DNA of 64,000 bases from Trogon surrucura (taxonomy: Eukaryota; Chordata; Aves; Trogoniformes; Trogonidae): positions 1-64,000 of the forward strand of contig CM036620.1 in assembly GCA_020746105.1 (NCBI GenBank), in the 5' to 3' direction. This document shows, piece after piece, positions 24,870 to 38,080 of the stretch. A program made the position numbers and the translations under genes. Numbering within the stretch: the stretch's first letter is position 1; each line of letters starts with the position of its first letter. The notes below the pieces were generated by a model. It was not told the DNA's origin. It did not search any database and saw only the letters and a list, made by a program, of their open reading frames with translations.

Positions 24870-27800
24870 CTGGGAAAATGTGAAACAGAAATGCCATATA
24901 CTTCTATGTCCGTCTTGCAGCTTAAAGGGCAGATTCTTACCTCTTCCTTCACGTCAAGCAGTGCCCGATTCAGGAACAGGCCCTCCGAATGCCAGACAGA
25001 TTCACCGAGGAGCACAAGTTTTACTACGTATTGGAAAACCTGTCCAAATGTGGCCCCACGTATCCCGTAAACCAAGGCCCACAGCTGTCTTCTCACCGGT
25101 TCAGCACTAGTGTTACTAAAAGACTCGAAGCCCAGGTTATTAACGGGAAGTGGCAGTGCTCAAGATCTACTACTGTGACAGGAACAGCTCCAGAGTCCAC
25201 CTCAAAGTTATTGCTAGACCACCACAGGCCTACACACCAGATGTGGGAATGACAGCTTCCCCTTTGGACCTCACCAGAACTCTCTTGCTGCCTTACTGTT
25301 TTCCTTTCTCTTCTTTTTGATATAATTCTGATAATAAAGAGTTTTGGGAAAACTCCTCGTGGGCCAGATACAGCGGGACTGGCTGAATTCTAGCTCCCGA
25401 AGGAAAAGCCCAGCACTCCGGAGAGCCGAGGGTGCAGCCTGGGATAAACTCTGGAGCAAACCGATCCATCAGGCTGACCGTGCTCGCTATTTTCCAAGAA
25501 GTCTGGCACTAAACAGAATACAAAAAGAATCAGCCCGTTACATCAAAATCAAAATGGACAGAGGAGTCTTTCTCCCCAGATCAGAGGCACTGGAATTCCC
25601 TCGGCATTCTCACACTTTGTTTTGTGACTTCTCAAGCTTTTTATTGCCCGACTTCAAGCCTTTTGGGCTTTGTACTTGCCGCAGAGCCAAATAATGCACT
25701 GTCACTTGCACATTCATTTTTTGCAGTTCTTTAGAAACCTTCTAAGCTCTGCACTGGCACTGCTATGCACACCTCACATATATGCACAAACTTGTACACA
25801 AATTCAACACACGGATTCTTTAACTGTCTGCTCAGTTACCTTATTTCACCCATACGGTTTTAGCCTGTTCCCCAGGACGCAACTTGGTTAAGGACTCCAA
25901 CTGCACAAATACAGATCGTCTCCGAAGGAAAACCACGACGAGTTAAGGAAGCAATTGCTTTGTATTATCTCAAGGGGGAAGGGAGTAGGGGAGCGGATAT
26001 AGCTCCCTCTGCAACTATTTCCCCACATCCACTGTCAACATTTGAAGGTGGAAATAGGCGATTAACTGTCAGATAACAACTTCCTCCCTTTTGGCCACAC
26101 TCCTGCCCTACACTTCCCCAAGCTCAGACAGCCTTTCTGCTGGAACATCCACGTCTGGTGCAAACACTTTTGTAACACACTCTCTCAGTTCCACAACCAA
26201 TTACTTTGCATCAGGTGCTTAAGTCATGAGACAAAAACCCCAAGTCCAGCAGCAAAAAAAAAAAAGGTGAACCTCCTGAACCCTGTACTCAGAGCTAAGG
26301 GAACGGGGCAGTGCCCCATGCAACTCCTTGGCTGCCTTTCTCACAGGTGAGCTCTGAGCTTCTTGGCATTCCTGTGTTCCCTAAAACAAGACCGGTGCAC
26401 ACCGCCAGACGGTGGCTGCTTTGAGGAAGCCTACGTGTCTGGCCACAGAAGGAAATTTCCCCTGCATACCTTCACTCATGTTCTTCACTGAAAACCTGAT
26501 GAGAACAAGAGGATTCAGGCAAGCCTCACACCTACCTTCAAGAGGTCGGATGAGAAGGGCTGCTGCAGCTGGAGGACAAATGAATACAGGTGAGCCGGAA
26601 TTACTCCTAATACTGGGTAAACAGGCAGGAGGTCAGAAGAACATCGGAGACAGCTTTTCTCCAGCAGCCTCTCCCCTGCCAGTTGCTGTGGAAGTGCAAG
26701 CGGCTCATGGCTGTCAATGCGTTCTACCCCGAGGCTGCTGCAAGAGGGGGCTTGAAATCAGGACTGAGGCAATCTCATCTCATCTGTGCTTCTTCCTCTA
26801 GAATAAATACTTAACTTGAGAACTGAAGTGCTACTTAGCTATTGCTGTTAACAGAATCCAAAAGTGTCTGTGTCCTTTTGTAAACGTGCATTGAATTGAC
26901 CTTCCTGGGAGATGTGAAGCAGGTTTTATTACAGCTCATCAGTGGCTGGTGGAGCCAGGGCACAGCAAACGTTGGAGAGGCTTCCCTAGGGTATGGGGCC
27001 ACCGGCAGAGAAGCCCCGAGTCCCAACAGTCAGCTTGGCCAGGAGACAGGGTGCTCACATGAAGGGAGTTGGACAACCGTTCTCCTAGAAGCAAATCCTT
27101 GGCAAGGCTACAAACTGCTCTTTGGTGCCTCAGTAGATGACTGTCCCTCTTTTTTCCCCTCACTTGGCAGAGGGAAGTGAGCTGCGATGGAAGAACTTCT
27201 CCCACAGCAAATTTCAGGGGTTGCAATGCCCCGGCATGTCAGGCCTGGGCAGACGAGAGCACTTCAGAAGCTGGATGCACTTACGACTGCCAACCACCAC
27301 CTGACCAGCAGAACAGAAGGTGAGCATTCGCACAGTTAGAGCTTTGTTGTCATAACTTATTATTTACTATTCAAATCAGCAAAATCAGGGAGGTGGAACA
27401 TACGGCAAAGGTGTTTATGTCTGTGCTGGCCCCACCTTTGATCCCATGGGGTTAGATTATACTACCCTATTGTTTCTTCCCCTCAGGACAAGGATTGGTT
27501 CCTTGATTCAGTTTTCTCCTCTTCTCTTCCCACCCACACATACACAAAGATAAAACCATTCCCTATAGCAGACTGGGACTTCAGTCAAAAACCAATTATA
27601 AACAAGGATGGCTCAACAGCTTTTTTCAGTTTGCGGTTCTACGAATTTGCGATGCAAACTACCTGGCTTCAGACCCCCTCCTGGTAACGCACAGAGCTGC
27701 TTGCTTTAGTCGCGCAGCAGCAGAAGGGTAAAGACATGGGAAACCAGGGTATGCAGGACAACAAAGAAGACCTGAACCGGGAAGAAGCTCCTTTACCCTG

Positions 27801-29040
27801 GTGTTCTCTTTCTTTCTGCCCTCTGGTATGAGTGCACTGGCCATCATAATAACTGGGGGGAATTTACGCTCAGCATGCACTTGTATGATCTCCTTCATTG
27901 GAAACAAAACATTTAACAGGAGAACTGCTACTCAGTTTATAAAAATACTTCAAACGGCCACAAACACCTCCTGCAAAATATCATCACGAAGAGACTAGGA
28001 CACTGTCCGAGACGACCTGTGTGATTCGGGTGGTTTCAGAATTTGGAAACGGTGCAGTTTCCTAAAACTCTGCCAGAACCTTCTAGGGTAACTGTTGCTG
28101 TATGCATTCTACACTATACCTACAGTTTCAGGAGCACGGCTCGGATTGATAAGGAGAAGAAAAGCAATGAAAGCAGTAGGAGGAAAATAAATTGAAGTCC
28201 TCAGGGTTGTAGGCCCGATCCCAAGAAATTATGAAACAGCCATCAGGCTCCAGAAGTTGTGCAGTAATCACTCAGAACGTATTGTATTATCAGTTCTCTC
28301 CATCTTTGAAAAAATAAAACCACCCAACACGTTAGGATTTATGAGCAATGAAAAGAAAAACCTTTATCTTGAAGCTACAACAAAGAAGATAAAAGTGAGG
28401 CATGTACATGTCGAAGGAACAACAGAACGAATAGCTTGTACACAATGTGCAATTAATAACCACTGAAAGCCTGTTGGAAGTTGCATATAGCAGATAGATC
28501 ACCCTACACAAAACCCAACTATTCCCTGTTCTTTTGCATACCACCACACAGTGACTGCAACAGCAGTCGAGCAATCCAGTGACTCTGTTCTTAAGTAACG
28601 TGCCTTTTCAAAGTGCCTTCTGACCCGAGCCAGGAGTAAGACCCTAAAAAAATAAAAATCTCAGTCAGTTAAGACCCCCTCACCTCCAGGCCTCGGGTGT
28701 CATAATAAAATAAAACCAAACCATGCAGGCAGTGGTCACTCTGTTCCTGTTCCACATCAAGTGGTGGGGCCAGCTAAGGATCTGAACAACCATTTCTGAA
28801 GAACAGGGGACTCGATGTTCATTCACTGAGTATTTACCAAAAACCAGTTCCTCACCACGGGAGACAAATAAGTACGTAATGGTCAGCAGCGACACAGGAG
28901 GAGACATCACTGACTTCTCAGACAAAAAGCAGATCTTAAGGAAAGAATTATTATCTGATTAAATGAGTGAAATTTGTAGCAAAGGCCAACCCAGAAATGA
29001 AGAAAGGCATCACAAAAGAGCATCTGACTGTCTGTCACAT

Positions 29041-29390
29041 CAGTTCACTTAGTCGCTTTCACCTTCCGTTAATGAAATCCAGAGTATGACCGACAACCGC
29101 AGCCCTGCGCTACCCAATGTTGTACGAATCGCTTCAGGTGCCACAGGTGCAGGCAAGTGCCAAGACAGATTTCCAAAGCCTGACGGCTTCTTGGAGTAGG
29201 CGGGGTACATCGCAGTGAGCTTCCGTGGGTTTTCCAAAATCCCCCTCGGCATCTGCCCACACCCTAGCGCTTTTAAAAACGTGACCTTGAGATGCCCGCC
29301 CACCTCAGCCTGAGAACAACGATTCCGCCTTGGCTGCGTCAGCGTCGTAATGATAAACGCCGAACAGCAAGACGTAGAGGAACGAACTGG
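29041..29390. other. CpG-rich patch in CFAP299 intron
   Basis: I count 24 CpG dinucleotides in about 350 bases, well above the neighbouring intron. Overlapping minus-strand open frames of 63 and 132 codons are present but show no family features. It is a candidate intragenic regulatory region or old repeat. Confidence 0.45.
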
Positions 29391-32300
29391 CAACCAGACA
29401 GTAGGTGAGCTAGTAAAGGCAACGGCCAAATGCTGTTGCCTATCCATTTGGATATGTGTATTTGTGGAGCTGGGCCAGCTTCTCCAATGTCTTCTTTTCT
29501 GAGGGAAGCAGGGTTAAAATCCATGAGTAAAGCAGCCTCTTGATCAAAGTTTGATTAAGCATCTGAGATGAAACGACAGGTTTTTCTCAAGGCACGTATT
29601 CAAAGCATGTTTAATACATGCACATCTCTCTTCCTCTGGTTTCACTCACATAGCCCTTCCATTCCAACTGTAATCTCCTTAAGCAAAGAGTTGAGCCCAG
29701 AATAATGAAAATTCATCTATGCGCTAAACCCTCTAATTATCAGCTCAACTTATGAAAAATAATACCTTTATGAAAAATGAACACTGCTTTTTCCTAATAT
29801 TTTACTTGAGTCGCATAAGGTAATTTCAGGGGAGACAGCAAACCTGTGAGAGGGTGCCACCTCGCTGTTTTCTGCAAGCAGTTGCATAACCGGTTTCATA
29901 TTCTCTAAACTCTGCCAGCTACATAAACACGTACAAGACGCTATCTTCAATACTCAAGCACATTTTCAAAATACCACTCCACAGCTCTCTCCTTCCTGCT
30001 CCACCACCTTCCTGCAATATGCTCAGGATTTTAGCTCTATCACAGTGTTCTCAAACTTTTAAATACACAGGAAAGGGAAAGCTGAAAATGCAGCAGGAGA
30101 TTCCATCCTGAGCGACTCAACTTCTCTTCAAAAGGCAAAAGATGTCAGTTCGTCAGGAAAGGACTACTCAGTCGTGTTGAAAAAGATCTTTGGCGGAGTT
30201 GCTAAAAAGCTTGTCGGATCCAAAAGGCTTGTAAAACACATCCTCAGAAAACCTCCAGACTACAAATCCTGGGCTCAGGATGTAAAAACTACTGCTGTTT
30301 TCAGCTTGTCAATGCCAGATGAGAAAAAGACCTGTTGTGCTAGGATTTGGTGGGACCAGAGCAACCATGAGACTAGGACTGGGGAGATGTACTAACAGCC
30401 AGTACCATAAAAACATCATCTCAAAAACAAAGTAACACAGTTAGTGTTAAAACCAGTACGTTCTTTTTCAGGCACCACATCTTGCAAACACCAGCGCAGG
30501 TATGATCCCTTCATTTCTTGCAGCTGAGCGTTTGGTAGCAGGGAAGGCAGCGCCTATTCTCTTTGCTGTTGGAAGAACCGAATAACCAACTACTACAAAC
30601 ACTGAAACTACAGCTACATCTAGCATGCCTCAAATCAACGGGACTGCTACAAACAGATTGTGTTTTTAATGCTTTCAAATCAAAAACATACTATCTATCC
30701 GGGAGACTCGCAGAGCTATTTTAAACATACGTGTAACAACAGAGCCAAGCGATGGCAAGGCATCAAGCAGGCAACTTTTCTGTTTCAAGACAGTATGTCA
30801 ATATGGGATCCATGCCTTCCAGGTGACAAGACAGTCCCAAGCAGAAAAAAAAAGTACCTAACTGGCCTCGGCAGCAATGTTTGTTCCAAGTGAATACATT
30901 TTCATGATAAGTATGAAGCCAACGGTTTGAACTTAACAAAACCATGGCAAGAACAATTATTAGGGAAAAAATGAGCACAGTGACAGAGACATACGTGTCC
31001 TGTAAAGCCTGAAGTGCAGATGACCGATTCCTGGAAGCTGGTTCAGAGCCCTCATCAGTCTGATAGTAAAAAACCCCCGTATTTTAAACCTCTATTCCAT
31101 GTTCATCAGTTTTACACATTCTAAGAAACACTTTAAAAGAATAGAGCAGTTAGTGCACTATTCAGAGAACAGGAGCAGATCCTACCTCCTGTGCATCCTC
31201 CTAGACCAAGACACTTTGATGTCTGAGAAAGACTGCAATTCTAAAAGAAAGGAAGAAAGAAAATTCAATAGCCTCGATCTCCATTACATCAGAGACAAAG
31301 CTCCTGTGAGAGCAGCCTCACATGCCTTTTACACATCGGCACGTTACAATGTGCAAAAGAAAGCATGTGAATAAACATGTGCAAAACAACACATCCATCG
31401 AGTTCCTCGAGAGCTACAGCGGGATTATTCTGATTTTAACTAAGGGGTAGGTAACAACACTTTTAAGACTGCAAGAAAATTGAACAACTGTCATCTAACA
31501 ATGAAAGGGATCAAATATCAGGGAGAGAAAACAGAAATGCAACAACCATGGGGAACCTGCACCACCAGGCAGCACAGACAGCAGCAGTAGTAGTACCAAA
31601 ACAGACAAAAGGTGGAACCCAGAACTTTACAAAACCATTACAAGAAAAAAAAGCTTTCCAGAGGCATCTGTCTTTGAAGATACTATAGGTAGAGTATACA
31701 CGGGGAAAAGATTAATTGCTTCCAAAAAACACAGGAACATCACAACAGCTTAACAATAGGAAGATCTGACCGAAAGCAGTTTAATAACTTCCTAGCAGTT
31801 TCTAAAATTAAAAACATAGATTAGCTGTTCCCTCCCCAATGTTTTGATCTAAATTCTCAAATATTATGATTTAGAACTGATGCAATCACTGTTTCACCAC
31901 ATCTGCTTAATGTAGTTGAATGTTTATAGAGTACTGGAAATACATGTGTCGTATCTAGAACAGAATATTGCCATGTCCAGCAGCAAGAAAAAGTGATATT
32001 CTCAACCAACTTGAGAAAACAAACCCATTTCTACGAATCCAGCTGGAGCTGTATGGTATCAAAACTCCTGCCTCTTACACATTTGTTTTCAAACCTGTCA
32101 CCTGCCTTCTTCAAGACAGAATTTCTAAGGTACCTGATTTTCAACATAATTACATAAAGTGCTGAAGGATAACAGAAAACTCATAATTTTTGAAGGAACA
32201 CATACATTAAAGTATATCAAGAGGAAGTCTGAACACCGTGGAAGAGTACTGTAGGAATCGATGCGGGAGCTGTCTTTAAGGCTTCCTGTATACACCCAGC

Positions 32301-32542
32301 TACGAAACATAAGCAAATACGCTCCAGCAAAACTGCAGACACACCTGGCAGCCACCATTCCTCTGCACTGCACAAGACAAAAGGGGCTGCCACGACAAAC
32401 AGCCCATATCTGTAACCATTTGGGGCTGAAAAGATTGGGATTATATGTTGCAACGTTACATAACGTATGTGGGATTATGCAACCTGAGAAACAATATGAG
32501 TGCTCCACTGCAAAAGGTAAAGTGTCTCGCCTTACCTCACTT

Positions 32543-33145
32543 AGAATCATAGAATTCTCAGGTTTGGAAGGGACCTTGAAGACCATCTAGCTCCCACCCC
32601 CCGGCCACGGGCAGGGACATCCCGCATTAGATCAGGCTGCCCAGAGCCCCATCTGGCCTGGCCTTAAAAACTTCCCGGGGTGGGGCCTCCATCCCCTCCT
32701 TGGGCAACCTGTGCCAGGGTCTCCCCACCCCCATGGGGAAGAACCTCTTCCTCACGTCCAGTCTGAACCGACCCATCTCTAGCTTCAATCCATTCCCCGT
32801 AGTCCTATCACTATCCAACAACCTAAAAAGCCCTTCACCAGCTTCTTGTAGCCCCCTTAAGATACTGGAAGACCACAATAAGGTCTCCTTGGAGCAGCCT
32901 TTTCTCCAGACTCAACAGCCCCAACTGTCCCAGCCTGTCTTGACAGGAGAGGTGCTCCAGCCCTTGATCATCCTCGTGGCCCTTCTCTGGACACGCTCCA
33001 GCTCTTGTGCTGTGGGCTCCAGAACTGGACGCATTACTCCAGGTGGGGTCTCACAAGAGTGCAGCAGAGGGGAGGATCACCTCCCTCGCCCTGCTGGCCA
33101 AGCACCTCGTGATGCAGCTCAGGACACGATCGGCTTTCTGGGCTA
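32543..33145 (-). mobile_element. CR1 LINE fragment, different subfamily
   Basis: This is a minus-strand CR1 copy. Its tail end reads agaatcatagaattctcagg on plus, followed by the typical ggtttggaagggacctt. The minus strand encodes GLFRLLDSDRTTGNGLKLEM, GRFRLDVRKRFFP and GRPWHRLPKEGMEAPP, the CR1 segment about an attached last line of ORF2 and the 3' UTR. Compared with the copies at 3733 and 20297, the 3' region differs clearly, so it comes from another CR1 subfamily and probably another insertion period. Confidence 0.93.
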
Positions 33146-34720
33146 CTAATCCTAATAACTGCTTTATCGTTAGTTTCAAAGAGCATTAAAAACAGAAGAA
33201 TTACAGTTCCTTCCCCACGTTAGCGCTAGCCCGTGCTTCTCCCATCCTTTCTGCCACCGTTTTTCAGGAAATATTTGCAGTGTGGTTACATGTGTGATCT
33301 GCCTGTGCACACAAGGCCATTAATCCATGTTACCAAATGTTTATCCGAGCTTTTGAACGTCTTGCGAGAGCGCAGTATCGGTATCCCACAAACTGCAGCG
33401 TATACCAGCACAGGAGACCGAGCTGGCCAGATCCTGGGTCATTACAAAGAAATTTTGATCAGGGGATGTAATGAGAAGCAGGGCTGCAGGAAAGTTTGCT
33501 CAGTGGCAGCTCCGGCGCGTAGGTGCAGGTGCACTGCCCGCACGGAGCGCGGAAACAACACGTTTCTGGCACAGCCCAGACTCCGGCTTGGCTCGTCGTA
33601 CAATGCGTTCACATCCAAACCTCGTTACTAGATCAGCCTGGAATGTCATTCTAAATCCATGGTCTCCAGGCATTAATCAAGAAAGGGGGCCGGCAGGAAG
33701 GGGGATAGCCTGTTTAAAAACTCGTAGCAGGGGAAAAAACATACCTTCCAGAAAAGCCCTATCAGTGAAATGAGTTAAATCACGTGCCTAGCTTGTGGTC
33801 ACTTTCAGAGACAATTAAAAGAGCCTGTGGGACCCATCGTGTACCTGCAGTTAAGTTGTCATCACGTGCAGATGTATGGCACCTTTACTATTGCAGTGCA
33901 CGACATTATTCCCTTCAATTGGTCTCATACTTCAGCCCCTGGAAAAGCACCAGAAGAATTACCTGGGGCAGCGAGACTCGGATTGCACTGAACAAGCCCC
34001 AGGGGGCTCCCTACCACTCAGCCCTTAGATCTGGGATAAAAGGGAAAATTAAAAGCTCCGAGAGTCGCACTTAATGGCCATAACAGCCTGAGCTCCAGAA
34101 GCGGGGAGGAAGAGATTTAGAAAAAAAACATGAAGAGGAGGAAAACAAAGTCGTACGCTTACTTCATCAGGTAAGAGAAGGCACATCTACGCTGGATGAC
34201 AGGTAGAAAAAACAGGTCAAAAAGGACAACGCAGGCTTTTTAGCATTCCCAGTATTTTACATGTGAGACGTGCTCCCCCTACTTGGCATGGCCCTCGCTG
34301 GTATTAAGTAAGCTGCCCTGTCTTGAAGCAGATGAAGCTGAAACCTAACCCTCAGACTTGCTCCGGGAGGTTCAGTTGCTCAGAAACCACACACCTCCAT
34401 CTGCTCCCCATAAGCATGGGTGCAAGCAAACAAAAAAAGATTGCCTCCCCTCCTTTTTTTTCAAGCAACCACAAGAAACACAGAGAAACATATTTTTTAT
34501 CCATGCAGATCTCTGCTGGAGGCCAAGAGTGTGGATTCTTAATTTTCCTAATACCCCTCTCTCAAGGGACAGATTTAAAGCTTACAAGTACTGTCGTACT
34601 GGGGCATGACAAAGTGATACTCGTAGCACTGCTCACAGACCAAGTGTTCCTTTATAAGCGTACTTGAAGAAGCCAACTGAAAATGACTGCAACTACACCA
34701 ACTTGGTTTTGATCAACTAT

Positions 34721-34993
34721 GTCCAATGACAGGACAAGGGGCAATGGGCACAAGCTGGAACATATGAAGTTCCATAAAAATATTCAGAAAAAAACTTTTT
34801 CACAGTGAGGGTGACAGAGCACTGGAACAGGCTGTCCAGAGAGGTTGTGGAATCTCCTTCTTTGGAGGGATTCAAAACCCACCTGGATGTGTTTCTGTGT
34901 GATCTACTGTAGGTGGTCCTGCTCTGGCAGGGGGGTTGGACTAGATGATCTTTTGAGGTCCCTTCCAGCCCTGAACATTCTGTGATTCTGTGA
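34721..34993 (+). mobile_element. CR1 LINE 3' fragment, plus strand
   Basis: This short CR1 3' end runs from gtccaatgacaggacaaggg to the tail attctgtgattctgtga. It is closely related to the copies at 3733 and 20297 (shared: aatgacaggacaaggggcaa and the ttggactagatgat segment) but lies in the opposite orientation. It is strongly 5'-truncated, as is common for CR1. Confidence 0.94.
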
Positions 34994-37560
34994 ACTACCT
35001 TTCACATCACCATGGCACCTGGGAAAGAAGGTCCTATAAGATGCTGCAGATAATAGTGTAAATATGTACTTTTCACTGATGAGATCTAAGGATGAACAGC
35101 AAAATTACTAGAAGCATAAAACATTTTCATACAAAAAACATGTACTGGCATCCCGCAGGAGGAAAGACAAATACGTGTCATGACAAATAAAAAAACCAAA
35201 ACTAAAGGAAAAACAGCAGTACTGAACAATAACTTTTAAATGGACTACCTTTTTTTGTATGCGATCAAATTACTTGCGGACATGGGCTGCAGCACGGGAG
35301 ACAAGTAGATTGAGTTCGAGGCACTGAGGAATTTCTCTACCAAATGTGTATCTGAAGACCCAGATTGCTCAGACCTCACCTAGGACATGGGAAATCCAGT
35401 TGCATATGCATCCTTCATTGAATCTTTAAGCGACAAAGCTCAGAAAGGAGAGATTGCAAAACACAGCCACAAAACCCACTGTTATCCAAGTTATCCTGAG
35501 CTTATATGGGGTTGTTCCATCTCTCCCTGCTCCTCTCCCCCTCTCCTTCCCTCCTTTAACATTTTCAAGATACTAGGTCTTTTCCAAGTAATAGTTCTGG
35601 AAGTTTCGGGGAAAGTTATTCCAAGGAGGTAAAACAGATGTCTCAACAGATCCCTCCGTCAAGATTAATTTTGGTTCCTGGCAGTTAATCACCAAGCAGT
35701 CACCTCTGATCTCTTAGGTGAGGCACAGGTACAGGCGATCTATCACGGGGGATGTGGCTTTGCTCTGCTAAGCATTATGGAGAAGTTGTGCTTAGGGCAA
35801 GCCGCACTGATTCTCCCGTTCAATTTTAACATCATCTGCCACAAATGCACAGCTTTACCTACAGCAGCTGGCAGCCAAAGCGCTAACGTTACTTACCTAG
35901 GCAGCACATCATCTTTGTAAGATATAGCTGGCAACTGAACAAAGTACCAGAAATTCCATACAACCACCCATTTGATTCAGTTGGTCTCGTGCCCCGCAGA
36001 GATCCCTTGGAACGAGTGAGCCAAGTACAGCAAAATTGTCCCCTTTATGCTTAGAGAATCAGCAAAATGAGGAAGACCTGTCGTGTTTGGATCCAATCGC
36101 CTTATGCATCGGTCTATGCATCATAACACTGTCTTCATATGTACACAGTAGTGAATCGTGTCCGATTCTAAAACTGCACATACAAGCTTCAACCAAAATC
36201 ACATTCCGGACAAGCACTTGGCCAATTTCTATCTTCTGAGAGGTTTCTCCTACTGTTCTGTTCCTACCAGTGATGGAACAACTGCACCGACACGGACATA
36301 AGATAAAAAAGAAAAAAATACTCATGTAGGGGGAAGACTAAGATTTTTTGCAATTAGTAGCTTCCATTTCCCTATTTCAAATGCATAATCGGTTTGTTCA
36401 GAGCTGTAAAAAGACAATCTTTTCTCTTAAAAGGCTTTATCTTTCTTATGAGACTGAAGTTTTGAATTGAAAAAAAGAGAGAAATTAGACACAAAAAGTA
36501 ATATTTGCTGTATTTTAACACAAGCCAGATGTGGAAGCACACATCTCCAAACTAAACATCTACTGAGCTGGCAGCAATGGAATTTTCTTCTCGCACATGC
36601 AAAAATCAAGCCTGAATGTGCTCTCCTCTCTACCTACGCGCCCATCTGCTCTCCTCAGCCTTACATACCTTAGTGGTGGTTAAGAATTATCCCTTGGCCT
36701 TCTGCCCCCCCCCCCTTTCCTGTCACCATGATGGCATCACTTCATCAACGAGAGATCTGAAGACCACGATGGAAAATCCAGGACACTGGATGCTCGACAC
36801 CAACACGCTTAAGTAGGAACAGGTCAACAAGCCGTAAATACTACTGAAAGTTAGTGTAAGTACCAAAAATCTTCAAAAACCAGAGCCAAACTATCTGTGA
36901 GTTACCACTCTAAGTCTCATACACAATCAATACCATTATATGAGGAAAGAACCCTCGAGTCCTAGACAAAGAGTGAGAACAACATTTTGTACATATACAC
37001 AGCTATATGTGTATAGAGAAGAGCTCCAGCCAACATGGCTGGAGAAACACCAGCCTTCACTGGCTTCGTTCACGTCCGGACTCCCTAATGTCACACCCTT
37101 TGCCACCTGTTTCCCCACAGTCTCAAACGTAGCTGCCTTGGTATTATTGGGATATTGGTCAACAAACACAGAGCACACTCATAACCCAAGACCCAGATGG
37201 TTTTTTAAATATGAAGTGTGATGACAAACCACTGAAAGAAACGTGTCTATTTTCTGTGAAATATAAACCAAAATATTGTGCTCATTAAACTGTTTGAAAC
37301 AGGTACCTCTTTCCTACAAGATCCTGTTAAACTCACTCTACCACTCGTGGTGAAGTCCTTATGAAACAGGGATGCTGAAGAGTGACAGATTTTTTCTCAA
37401 CTCTGACATCTTTCGTGCTGTAATACTACTAGCAGTATGGGAACCCCTGTGAATTAGAATATTGTCCAAGACTGCAAATCGCACATTTTAGAAACGCTGC
37501 ATTTGTTTAATTTCTGGTCCATATATGTAGCACCCAATTGTTAGACACACTACTGTGCCG

Positions 37561-38080
37561 CTGACCTGCAGGCACGTAGCACTGCCGAGAAGGTGGCTTC
37601 GCCTGCAGAGCAACACACCAAACGGACAACGAACGCAGACGTAGACCAAGAGTGAGTTACCCAAGGGCTGCCCGTTCAGAGCCAGCCGAAGCTATCACAC
37701 GTTGCCTCACGCCCGACGCTTGGGAAGGTACCGCTGGCCGTGATTTGGCCTGCATGTCTTTACAGATGAAAAGATGGTATCTGGTAATATACTTGACAAC
37801 AAAACTGGAGGGAATTCCAACCCCAGCTCATGAACAACTGCCAAGCGCTGCGCCCACCTGCAGCCGAAACAGACCACAGCTGAACTACGGGAGGAGAAGA
37901 GCAGAACCTGACGGGACGTTTCTCGCCGAGCCTGAAAGCGCCTGGCTATCACGATGCGCTTCCATCGCACGCCAGGGGCATCGCCACAAAGCCTCGAACG
38001 CCGGACCTCCCGTGCTCAGACTGATCTGTGCCAGGGCCAAAGCAAAACAGGTTTCGCTGCTGATGAGCTACGCGAGTAAT
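37561..38080. other. CpG-island-like patch in CFAP299 intron
   Basis: I count 36 CpG dinucleotides in 520 bases at moderate GC content, so the observed/expected ratio must be near one, unlike the flanks. A plus-strand frame of 152 codons (37652-38110) and a minus-strand frame of 87 codons lie in it, but neither resembles a known protein; such frames are common in CpG-rich DNA. It could be an internal promoter, an enhancer kept unmethylated, or a repeat I do not recognise. Confidence 0.55.
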
